Assembly: GCA_003565095.1 (NCBI GenBank) | Contig: PXDI01000350.1 | Coordinates: 1 to 10,743 of the forward strand | Source: PVC group bacterium | GTDB lineage: Bacteria > Verrucomicrobiota > Kiritimatiellia > UBA8416 > PXDI01 | Direction of reading: 5' to 3' | DNA length: 10,743 nt | Shown here: positions 1 through 6,895 of the stretch, piece by piece | Layout: each line of letters opens with the position of its first letter | Numbering within the stretch: position 1 is the stretch's first letter | The notes under the pieces: model-generated | The model's input: only the letters and a program-made list of their open reading frames with translations | What the model was told of the DNA's origin: nothing | Databases searched by the model: none | Position numbers and translations under genes: made by a program

Positions 1-12
1 ATGTAGAGATTG

Positions 13-106
13 AGAGATATGTGTGTAAGAGTAGGTGTATGAGTAAGCGAGTGTGGGGCATCATCTTTATCCGTACTTTTAAACTTACTCTTACACTCGA
101 ATCTCT
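13..106. repeat. Long imperfect inverted repeat upstream of the first gene
   Basis: Bases 13-45 are an imperfect inverted copy of 74-106, separated by 28 nt. By hand alignment 26 of 33 positions pair by Watson-Crick rules and 3 more as G-U. The core is an 11-bp perfect match, GTGTAAGAGTA at 23-33 with its complement at 86-96, flanked by a 6-bp match (AGAGAT, 13-18 with 101-106). The arms are built from degenerate GTAAGAG/GAGTAAG-like units, so other registers also pair (41-47 with 84-90; 48-54 with 93-99). There is no C in bases 1-47. No T-run follows the right arm, so it does not look like a standard terminator. It may be an intergenic repeat element or an RNA hairpin; its function is unknown. 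Confidence 0.65.
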
Positions 107-175
107 GGTATCGAGGATAGATGGCAATCGGTTTGTGTGACGAGAGATTAGCGAAAATGATTAGGGTGAAAGATT

Positions 176-730
176 ATGGGGTATCTGGAGGAATCACCGC
201 GCCGGGCGGTTTTTTTTGATCGTGACGGCATTGTCAACGTCTCTCCGGGAGCGGGGTATGTGACGCGGCCGGAAGATCTGCAGATCATGCCGGGATTTCC
301 TGATGTTCTGCAACTGGTTAAAGAGCGTGGTTATCTGGCAGTGGTTGTTTCCAATCAGCGCTGTGTGGCCGCCGGGATCATTGATCTGGCAATGCTTTCA
401 CAGATACACGACAGGTTACAGCGTGATTTGCAAGTCGGCTGGTCGGTCGGTTTTGACGATATTCTATTTTGTCCGCATGATCGTGATGAGAATTGCGACT
501 GCCGTAAACCGCGTCCGGGAATGTTGTTAATGGCGGCGGAAAAATATGCGATTGATCTGGGGGCATCGTGGATGGCAGGTGATCAACCGCGTGATATAGA
601 AGCAGGGCGGGCTGCCGGCTGCCGGACCGTATTTGTGGGTAATGCAGCGGGCTTCAATGAAGCGGGCGCGGATTTCCATGCAGCGGGCATGCCGGAATTG
701 TTGACGATATTTGACAAACAATTGATCTGA
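176..730 (+). CDS. gmhB: HAD-IIIA phosphatase, GmhB / HisB-N type
   Basis: A 184-residue HAD-superfamily phosphatase, probably acting on D-glycero-D-manno-heptose 1,7-bisphosphate (LPS heptose route) or a similar sugar or histidinol phosphate. Motif I is DRDG, with nucleophile D15 and acid/base D17. Motif II is the S59-N60-Q61 stretch. K111 in CRKPRPGM and G135-D136 with D140 form motifs III/IV. A structural zinc loop is visible as C99, H101, C107, C109. The spacing of five residues between H101 and C107 also matches the HisB N-terminal domain, so substrate cannot be fixed. C63 stands where glycine is usual in NQxG. Length is normal for a single-domain enzyme. An in-frame TGA at 167-169 fixes the ATG at 176; a weak AGGGTG (163-168) precedes it. 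No other heptose or histidine gene is visible nearby. The next gene starts 15 bp downstream, which suggests co-transcription. Confidence 0.8.
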   Translation: MGYLEESPRRAVFFDRDGIVNVSPGAGYVTRPEDLQIMPGFPDVLQLVKERGYLAVVVSNQRCVAAGIIDLAMLSQIHDRLQRDLQVGWSVGFDDILFCPHDRDENCDCRKPRPGMLLMAAEKYAIDLGASWMAGDQPRDIEAGRAAGCRTVFVGNAAGFNEAGADFHAAGMPELLTIFDKQLI

Positions 731-745
731 TAGCTTATTTTTTTT

Positions 746-3355
746 ATGGATATAATTTATTTATCACCGCCGGGGGTTGTTCCTGTTCTGATAGGTCCTT
801 TGCAGGTGCTGGTGGCCATTCTGCCGGGGCTGCTGCTGGCGCTGCTGGCAGCCTTGCAGGCGTTGTTCAAGCCGGCAACAATGCTGCTGTTTCTGCGGCT
901 GCTGTGGCGTTTGAAGTTTCAGGTAGCGGCGATTATTGTGCTGATCAGCGGTGTCGTTTACGGCATAAGGATGATCCTGCCGGAGCGCACCGGAGCGGTT
1001 GGGTCGGCTGAGGGGGGTGAAATGGTCTGGCCGGCTTTTCGCGGGGGACTTGACCGGCGGGGCTGGCAGCCGGGGAGTGAAGATCCGGCTGAACCGGGTA
1101 TCCGCTGGCGCATGGATTCACTGCATAAAAATTTTTATGCCTCACCGTCGCTCGCCGGCAACCGTCTTTTTATTCCATCTGCTGAGGTAAGCGTTTTTAA
1201 TCGTCGCGGGGAAGCTGAATTGTATTGTCTGGATGCTGATACCGGCGGGGTTGTCTGGCGCAGCGGTCCGCCTGGATACCGGGCAACATTCTCCTCGGTG
1301 GCGGTTGGAGAGAAGCATCTGGCGGTCGGTGAGGGTTTGCATTTGACGAAGGATTCGCGCATTACCGTGCTGGACCGTGAAAGCGGCAGGATGCTTTGGG
1401 CATACCGTACAGACAGCCACTGCGAGAGTTCTCCGGCGATAGGTGAAGGCCGTTTGGTTACCGGAGCCGGGCAGGACGGTTTTTATTGTTTTGAGCTTGA
1501 TCCTGATAAGGATGGGAATCCGGTTTTGCTTTGGCATGCGCCGGGACCTGCTGACTATCCCGACGCATCCGGTTCTCCGGCTATCTATAACGGCCGGGCG
1601 TATCTGCCGCTGGGACGTTGGGGCGGCCGGGCGGTTGCCTGTCTGGATTTGCAAACCGGTAAGGAATTGTGGCGGACGCAGGTGCCGTATCCTGTTTTTG
1701 CCGGGCCGACTTTTGCCAACGGGCAAATGTTTGTCGGTATGGGGAACGGTAATTTTATTCAGAGCGCTGAACAGGCGCTGCCGGGCGAACTGGACCGTTT
1801 AAGGGCGCAAGGCGCAACTGATGAAGAGGTCGAGGCGGCCCGGTTCACTTTACTGCCGGGCGGTGCGGTATGGAGTATTGATCCGGAATCCGGTGCAGTC
1901 AACTGGTCGGTTGAATTGTCGCGGGCTGTACTGGGGCAGGTTGCGGCCGGATCGGATGCCATCTATGCCGCAACACGGGCGGGGGAGGTTGTGCGGATCA
2001 GTTATGCCGGACGCATAACCGCGCAGTGGATGACTGATGCGCCGGTATTGTCATCACCGGCGGTAGCCGATCGGCATGTTTACATTCTGAATGAACGCGG
2101 ACGGTTGACGTGTCTGACCAAAGACGGTTTGCGACCGGTATGGCAAATGGCGCTGGGGCTGCCCGGGCCGTGGATCGGTTCCCCGACGGTTGCGCGCGGA
2201 ATGGTGTATGTCGGCACTCCCGGCGGCGGGGTCGTTGCTGTGGGCAATCCGGCCGGTGAGCAGCCGGTGATTCCATGGAGCGGGGCGCTGGGTGGCGCCG
2301 GGCGTTCCGGTGGTTTGGCTGATGAAGAACCGGGGGGACGCGGGGTGCTTGATTGGCGCTTTAGCGGTGATGATGACGCGCAATATGTGTTTACCGCTCC
2401 GGTTGCAAGATATAATGATTTTACATATGTAGCAGTCTCCGGCACCAATAATCCCGGAGTGGTGGCTTTGTCGTATCCGGCAGATGCCGTCAGACAGGTT
2501 CCGCCGGTTGCATGGTCATTTGCCACGCCGCATCCGGTGACCAGATCGGTAGCAGTGCATGAGGAGCTTTTACTGTTTGTGGATGGTGAGACCGATACGG
2601 CGGGGCGGAGCATGTTTGCGCTTAATCCGGCGAGTGGCAGTCTGCTTTGGCAGATTGGTGTAGAGCCGTCCGCTCCGGGCGGTTTCAGGCTGGATGATGC
2701 CGGAATACTTGCGGCACTGGATGATGAGGGGGTTAGCGCGCTGGATTTTTCAGGAGAACGTATTTGGCACAGTCCGGTTGGCGCGCTGGTGTATGAACCG
2801 GACTCAATGGGGACGCTGGTTGTTTTGGGGGTGGCTGATCCCCCCGCTTTGAAGCTGCTTGACCGTGGCAGCGGCCGGGTATTATGGCGTATGCCGCTGG
2901 AGGGGGCTTTGCGTGCTGCGCCGGTATTACGTGCCGACAGGGTTATTGTTGCCGAAGGAATGTCGGTTACTGCGCGCCGCATAACTAACGGTGCGCCAAT
3001 ATGGCGGACTGAAACCGGTATTCTGAGCGGGGGATTCATGCCGGTGGCGCATGGTCATGCGGCCGGAGTAAACGACGCCGGAGAGCTGGTCGTGCTGGAT
3101 ATTGCCGACGGGGAGGAGTTATTGCGCAGCGCTGATGCTGAGAAAAGCGTTTCCCCGTTACTGTTTCGTTCCGGCATACTCTATCTTTCAAAAGGCGGGG
3201 ACTGGATGCTGGCAGGGTTAGATGCGGATGCTCCGACGCGCTGGATGGCCGCACGCTGGCTGGGATTGCCGACGTCGGCGGCAGTGTTTGTTGACGGAGC
3301 TTTGTATTATCCCACACCGGAGCGGGGCTTGGTGCGTATCAGACGCCGGGATTAA
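746..3355 (+). CDS. Membrane-anchored double PQQ-type beta-propeller protein
   Basis: An 869-residue protein. The N-terminus carries two hydrophobic segments (about 11-41 and 58-75) joined by a short loop with K42, R51, R55 and K57. By the positive-inside rule this puts the remainder in the periplasm. Next comes a WPAFRGG sequence (95-101), typical of the entry to PQQ-like propellers, and then roughly 14-16 blade repeats of the form LDxxSGxxxW, for example LDADTGGVVW, LDRESGRMLW, LDLQTGKELW, LNPASGSLLW and LDRGSGRVLW. A Gly-rich linker near residues 510-530 seems to divide two propellers. BamB and quinoprotein dehydrogenases share this fold. No heme motif or PQQ cysteine pair was recognised, so a scaffold or binding role is more likely than catalysis. 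The start has no Shine-Dalgarno, only a T-rich stretch. The dikinase gene follows after 23 bp. Its specific function is unknown. Confidence 0.85.
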   Translation: MDIIYLSPPGVVPVLIGPLQVLVAILPGLLLALLAALQALFKPATMLLFLRLLWRLKFQVAAIIVLISGVVYGIRMILPERTGAVGSAEGGEMVWPAFRGGLDRRGWQPGSEDPAEPGIRWRMDSLHKNFYASPSLAGNRLFIPSAEVSVFNRRGEAELYCLDADTGGVVWRSGPPGYRATFSSVAVGEKHLAVGEGLHLTKDSRITVLDRESGRMLWAYRTDSHCESSPAIGEGRLVTGAGQDGFYCFELDPDKDGNPVLLWHAPGPADYPDASGSPAIYNGRAYLPLGRWGGRAVACLDLQTGKELWRTQVPYPVFAGPTFANGQMFVGMGNGNFIQSAEQALPGELDRLRAQGATDEEVEAARFTLLPGGAVWSIDPESGAVNWSVELSRAVLGQVAAGSDAIYAATRAGEVVRISYAGRITAQWMTDAPVLSSPAVADRHVYILNERGRLTCLTKDGLRPVWQMALGLPGPWIGSPTVARGMVYVGTPGGGVVAVGNPAGEQPVIPWSGALGGAGRSGGLADEEPGGRGVLDWRFSGDDDAQYVFTAPVARYNDFTYVAVSGTNNPGVVALSYPADAVRQVPPVAWSFATPHPVTRSVAVHEELLLFVDGETDTAGRSMFALNPASGSLLWQIGVEPSAPGGFRLDDAGILAALDDEGVSALDFSGERIWHSPVGALVYEPDSMGTLVVLGVADPPALKLLDRGSGRVLWRMPLEGALRAAPVLRADRVIVAEGMSVTARRITNGAPIWRTETGILSGGFMPVAHGHAAGVNDAGELVVLDIADGEELLRSADAEKSVSPLLFRSGILYLSKGGDWMLAGLDADAPTRWMAARWLGLPTSAAVFVDGALYYPTPERGLVRIRRRD

Positions 3356-3378
3356 CTGATTTATATGGTTTTATTATC

Positions 3379-5925
3379 ATGAAGCAGCAATGGACATACA
3401 GTTTTTCAGAGAGAGCGCCGGGCGGCGACATGGAGCGCCGCGCTTTGCTGGGAGGCAAGGGGGCGAGTCTTTCTGATATGACCGGTGCAGGCTACAATGT
3501 GCCGCCGGGCTTCACCATAACAACTGAAGCCTGCCGTTACGTGTTAGCCAATAGCGGGCAATGGCCGGCCGGGCTTGAACAGGAAGTATCGCGAAGAGTG
3601 GCAGAACTGGAAGCCATGACCGGCCGGTGCTTTGGTGACGGGTCGCTGCTGGTTTCGGTTCGTTCCGGGGCCGCGCGTTCCATGCCGGGAATGATGGATA
3701 CTTTGCTGAATGTCGGCGCGGATATAAAGCGTGATGCGATGCAGGTACTCCGTGAAGCAATTGATGCGGTCTTCAATTCATGGAAATCAGCACGGGCGCA
3801 GACCTACCGGAGACAGCACGGTCTCGACAATAACAGTGGAACCGCGGTTAATATTCAGATGATGTTTCCTTCCGAGGTTTCCGGTGTGATTTTCACCCGG
3901 AATCCCAATGCCCCGGATGACGGCATTTTGTTAATTGAGGCGGCGCACGGGCTTGGTGAAGCGGTTGTTTCCGGGGATGTCACTCCAGATAACTACCGTG
4001 TCAGGCGAGATGCTATCAATGATTACGAAGTGATACCGGGCGGGAATGCTGCGGAGCGTGGCGTGGTTACTGTCGCGAAAGACGATCCGTCACTTGTTTT
4101 AAGCAGAGCGCAGGTTCAGGAATTGGCGGAGATGGCGCTGCGGCTGGAGCAGTGGGCGGGCGCTGCGCTTGATATTGAATGGGGAATTGCGTCCGGTGAA
4201 CTGGCGCTTTTGCAGTATCGCGCAATTCGCGGTATGGATGTTTTGCTGGATGTGGAAAAGGGCCGGCAGAGCGAAATTGAAAGGTTGCGTAAGCTTTGTG
4301 AGCAGTCGGGGGCGGCGCGCAAGCTTTGGGTGATGCACAATCTGGGCGAGACGCTTACGGCACCGACTCCGTTGACCTGGTCGATCATTCGTGAATTTAT
4401 GCTTGGTGACGGCGGATTCGGGCGCATGTACCGCGATTTAGGCTACCGGCCGCATGCCGACGTGGCACAGGATGGCTTTCTGGAGTTGATCTGCGGGCGG
4501 ATCTATGCCGATCCAGACCGGCAGGCGGGATTGTTCTGGGGGGCCATGCCGCTGGTATATGATCTGGATGCGGTGATTGCTGATCCGGCTGTTCTTGAGG
4601 GACCTCCCGGTAAGCTGGATCCTGATCGTGCTACACCTGAATTTCTGATTGAACTGCCGCGCACACTTACGGCGATGCTGCGTTGTTGGAAAAGTATGCA
4701 GAGAGCGGCGGCCGGGGCGGCGGCATGTTTTGAGCAGAAGGTCTTGCCGGGGTGGCTGGAGTATGTGCAGGAAAGTCGGAAAACCGTTCTTGGGATAATG
4801 TCTGAGAGTGAGCTGCTGGAAGAGTTGAATGCGCGTATAGAGCGTGTAATGCATTCTTTCGGCAAAGAGTCTCTGAAGCCGGGTTTTTATGGCGGACTGG
4901 CGCTTGCGCGTGTGCAGAAGCTGTTGGGCCAGTTTACGGATGACAGTGAAGCGGCTCAATGGGCATCGCGTTTGACCACCGGTTTGGAAGGGGATTTGAC
5001 GGCTGAACAGGACCGGATGCTTTCAGAGGTAGCTGTTGGCAGTGAAACAATGGAATCATTTCTTGAGCGTTTCGGTCACCGTGCCACGGGTGAAATGGAG
5101 CTGGCGCGGCCGCGCTGGCATGAGGATCCTGCGGCGCTTGACCCGCTGCTGGAACAGGCGCGCCGCAACGGAATACAGGTGTTGCGCGAGCGGCATTCCG
5201 CGGCGGTTGAGCGTGGCAAGGCGGCGCTGAGTGAGCTGCCTGCGCAATTGAAAGAATGGGGTGGTTCAACAGCTTATGAGGAGATCGCGGCGGCGGTTGC
5301 GCAGGCGCGGGAGCTGCTGCCATACCGCGAAAACGGCAAGTATTATCTGATGATGGGGTATGATCTGATCCGGCAGGCTTTATTAGTGCTGGCACAGAAA
5401 TGGAATATCGGTCCCGATCTGTTTTATCTGGAATTAGGCGAGCTGGCCGAATATCCGCTTCGCAAGGAATATTTTGATGAACAGATAAAGCAGCGCAGGG
5501 TGCGCTGGCAGTCATTCCAGCGTTTGGAAATGCCGCAGGTATTGGATTCGCGGCAACTTGACAAGCTTGGGATGCCGGATGAAGTGGAGGGCGGAGAGGA
5601 GCGCAGCGGCACAGCGCTGGCATCTGGAACCGCCAGTGGGCCGGCTGTGGTTATCTCAGATCCGTCTGAAGCCGTTGATCTGCCTGATGGCTACATTCTG
5701 GTGTGTCCGAGCACTGATCCGGGTTGGGCGTCACTGTTTACCGGCGCGCGCGGATTAGTTGTAGAGCGCGGCGGGACATTGTCACACGGGGCAATCGTTG
5801 CGCGTGACTTCGGAATTCCGGCGGTGGCGTGTCCGCGCGTCACACATTGGTTGAGCAGCGGTGATACCATTCGAATTGACGGCAACAAGGGCAGGGTGGT
5901 GCGGATTGGCGGAAGTCGCGGGTGA
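3379..5925 (+). CDS. PEP synthase / rifampicin phosphotransferase-like dikinase
   Basis: An 848-residue member of the PEP-synthase/PPDK/RPH dikinase family. In this family ATP is split at an N-terminal ATP-grasp domain and a phosphate passes through a swivelling histidine to a substrate. The N-terminal domain (about 1-285) shows GGKGASL with K27, VRSGA with R95, SGVIFTRNP (168-176), DIEW with E267, and LLQYR with Q279 and R281. The middle (about 315-740) has FGHRATGEMEL and PRWHEDP, as in RPH and PEPS relatives. The C-terminal domain ends with GGTLSHGAIVARDFGIPAV, with H803 as phosphocarrier. The PEP/pyruvate-binding TIM barrel of true PEP synthase or PPDK is absent, which is the RPH architecture, so the acceptor substrate is unknown. 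The motif SMPGMMDTLLN (101-111) is PPDK-like, whereas PEP synthases usually have SSATAEDLP-type sequence there. The ATG lacks a Shine-Dalgarno. Drug resistance should not be assumed. Confidence 0.85.
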   Translation: MKQQWTYSFSERAPGGDMERRALLGGKGASLSDMTGAGYNVPPGFTITTEACRYVLANSGQWPAGLEQEVSRRVAELEAMTGRCFGDGSLLVSVRSGAARSMPGMMDTLLNVGADIKRDAMQVLREAIDAVFNSWKSARAQTYRRQHGLDNNSGTAVNIQMMFPSEVSGVIFTRNPNAPDDGILLIEAAHGLGEAVVSGDVTPDNYRVRRDAINDYEVIPGGNAAERGVVTVAKDDPSLVLSRAQVQELAEMALRLEQWAGAALDIEWGIASGELALLQYRAIRGMDVLLDVEKGRQSEIERLRKLCEQSGAARKLWVMHNLGETLTAPTPLTWSIIREFMLGDGGFGRMYRDLGYRPHADVAQDGFLELICGRIYADPDRQAGLFWGAMPLVYDLDAVIADPAVLEGPPGKLDPDRATPEFLIELPRTLTAMLRCWKSMQRAAAGAAACFEQKVLPGWLEYVQESRKTVLGIMSESELLEELNARIERVMHSFGKESLKPGFYGGLALARVQKLLGQFTDDSEAAQWASRLTTGLEGDLTAEQDRMLSEVAVGSETMESFLERFGHRATGEMELARPRWHEDPAALDPLLEQARRNGIQVLRERHSAAVERGKAALSELPAQLKEWGGSTAYEEIAAAVAQARELLPYRENGKYYLMMGYDLIRQALLVLAQKWNIGPDLFYLELGELAEYPLRKEYFDEQIKQRRVRWQSFQRLEMPQVLDSRQLDKLGMPDEVEGGEERSGTALASGTASGPAVVISDPSEAVDLPDGYILVCPSTDPGWASLFTGARGLVVERGGTLSHGAIVARDFGIPAVACPRVTHWLSSGDTIRIDGNKGRVVRIGGSRG

Positions 5926-5929
5926 ATCA

Positions 5930-5991
5930 GATTGGCAGGAAAAGCGTGCCTTTACCGCCAATCTTGCGCTCCTGCCGCACAAGGCGGCAGG
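5930..5991 (+). other. Two tandem RNA hairpins after the dikinase gene
   Basis: GATTGGC (5930-5936) pairs with GCCAATC (5957-5963) around a 20-nt loop. CCTGCCGC (5971-5978) pairs with GCGGCAGG (5984-5991) around ACAAG. No T-run follows, so this is not a classical intrinsic terminator. CCGCCAATC (5955-5963) could instead pair for 9 bp with GATTGGCGG (5904-5912) inside the end of the dikinase gene, giving a mutually exclusive fold. It may be an mRNA-processing or stability element, or an attenuator. Confidence 0.4.
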
Positions 5992-6009
5992 GGGCGTGAG
6001 GCGCAGATG

Positions 6010-6018
6010 TGTTATGAT
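6010..6018 (+). promoter_or_regulatory. Candidate extended -10 promoter for the DUF106-like gene
   Basis: TGTTATGAT fits the extended -10 pattern TGn-TATGAT, 21 bp before the ATG at 6040. No good -35 hexamer is placed for it. Transcription would begin near 6025 and give a leader of about 15 nt. It competes with the idea that a nine-codon leader starts inside this element at 6014. Confidence 0.3.
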
Positions 6019-6043
6019 AAAGGATTGTATTAATTTGCTATGA
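6014..6043 (+). CDS. Possible nine-residue leader peptide MIKDCINLL
   Basis: ATG at 6014 opens a nine-codon frame ending in TGA at 6041-6043. This TGA overlaps the ATG of the next gene in the ATGA arrangement typical of translational coupling. The downstream gene has no Shine-Dalgarno of its own, and a GTGAGG at 5996-6001 lies upstream of the leader. The frame is too short to judge by composition and may be chance. Confidence 0.2.
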   Translation: MIKDCINLL

Positions 6044-6867
6044 CAGAAGTTTTTGAACAGTTTTATGACCGGCTGGTGATGGTGCTGGATATACCGCTGG
6101 GCTGGATGTTGTATTGCGGGCGGGATCTGCCGTTGGTGTTGCTGGCGGCGGGGACTGCGTTTGCGATGTTGCTTTTGCGCAAGCGGGTAAGTGACCAGGA
6201 GTTTCTCGGACGTTGCGCCGGGGACCGTGACACATTACGGAGGCGGATCCGGGAGGCAAAGAAAGCCGGGGACAAAGAGCTTTTACAGAAATTGCGTGCG
6301 GCGGCGGCGCGGGTCTCGCTGAAAATGATGCGGCGGGAGGGGCGTCCGTTGCTGGTTTCCCTGCTGCCGATTATGTTACTGGCGGCGTGGGCGTATGCAC
6401 GGTTGGGTCATTATCCGCCGCAGAGCAGTGTGCCGATTGCCGTCAGTGCTGATTTTGATCCGGTACTGGCCGGTACGGTGGTTTACATGCTGCCTGAAGC
6501 AGGTGTAACAGCAACCGGCGGCTGGGTGCAGATTGCCGAAAATGTTGAGTTGGCCGGCGGTGAAGCTGTTGCCCGCGCTGAATGGTTGTTGGTGTTTGCG
6601 GGTCGTAAAGAACCGTATTTGCTGACAGTGCGTGGCGGCGGGGAGAGTGCGGATTTGTCTGTGATTCTTGATCGCAGGACCTACCGCGTACCTGAGCGGT
6701 TTTATCCGGGTGTGATAACAGCAGTGCGGATTCATCTTGCTGAACGGCGTTTTCTTGGTATTCTACCCGGTATAGAGAAGCTGATGATCCCGCCATGGAT
6801 GCTGGCATACCTGCTTTTGGCGGTGCCGTTTTATCTGCTTTTCAAGAAAATACTGCGAGTGCATTGA
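6040..6867 (+). CDS. Three-helix membrane protein, DUF106/EMC3/TMCO1-like (Oxa1 superfamily)
   Basis: A 275-residue membrane protein with helices at about 29-46, 103-120 and 251-268. Residues 47-101 are highly charged and helical (SDQEFL, RRRIREAKKAGDKELLQKL, KMMRRE), which fits a cytoplasmic coiled coil. This segment runs into RPLLVSLLPIMLLAAW. The layout of helix, DQ-containing coiled coil with AKKxGDxxxLxKL, Met/Arg-rich patch, RP(L/M)L and LLPI helix is what I remember of archaeal DUF106 proteins, related to EMC3, TMCO1 and Get1 and to YidC. The C-terminus FKKILRVH also fits. Positive charges in the coiled coil and tail indicate N-out, C-in topology. Unusually, 124-248 form a beta-rich extracytoplasmic domain between helices 2 and 3. 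The likely role is membrane-protein insertion or chaperoning; this is inferred, not proven. The start lacks a Shine-Dalgarno. A lipid kinase gene follows after 28 bp. Confidence 0.6.
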   Translation: MTEVFEQFYDRLVMVLDIPLGWMLYCGRDLPLVLLAAGTAFAMLLLRKRVSDQEFLGRCAGDRDTLRRRIREAKKAGDKELLQKLRAAAARVSLKMMRREGRPLLVSLLPIMLLAAWAYARLGHYPPQSSVPIAVSADFDPVLAGTVVYMLPEAGVTATGGWVQIAENVELAGGEAVARAEWLLVFAGRKEPYLLTVRGGGESADLSVILDRRTYRVPERFYPGVITAVRIHLAERRFLGILPGIEKLMIPPWMLAYLLLAVPFYLLFKKILRVH

Positions 6868-6872
6868 GTGAC

Positions 6873-6884
6873 TTGACCGGTCAA
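6873..6884. promoter_or_regulatory. Perfect 12-bp palindrome before the lipid kinase gene
   Basis: TTGACCGGTCAA is a perfect palindrome lying between the stop of the membrane protein gene (6867) and the lipid kinase ATG at 6896. It could be an operator or a short hairpin. A palindrome of this size is expected two or three times by chance in a window this long, so only its intergenic position speaks for it. Confidence 0.25.
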
Positions 6885-6895
6885 CGGGGGTGGTT

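Noticed and set aside
3..140. Frame open from the window edge to TGA 138-140, possible C-terminus of an upstream gene
   Set aside because: The 45-codon product resembles nothing I recognise and the DNA is dominated by the inverted repeat; sequence left of the window is needed to decide.
1142..1726. 194-codon antisense frame in the propeller gene
   Set aside because: No domain or ribosome site; shadow of a supported gene.
2080..3039. 319-codon open frame antisense to the propeller gene
   Set aside because: It is Pro/Ser/Thr-rich with no recognisable domain and lies entirely opposite a gene with clear blade repeats; this is typical of antisense frames in GC-rich coding DNA.
4934..5623. 229-codon antisense frame in the dikinase gene
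   Set aside because: Ala/Pro/His-rich low-complexity product without motifs, fully overlapping a well-supported gene.
5971..5991. GC hairpin as an intrinsic terminator of the dikinase gene
   Set aside because: The stem is good, but GGGGCGTGAGG follows instead of a T-run, so Rho-independent termination is unlikely.
5861..6043. 60-codon frame across the dikinase-membrane protein gap
   Set aside because: Most of it is the dikinase end read in another frame; only its last nine codons are kept as a possible leader peptide.
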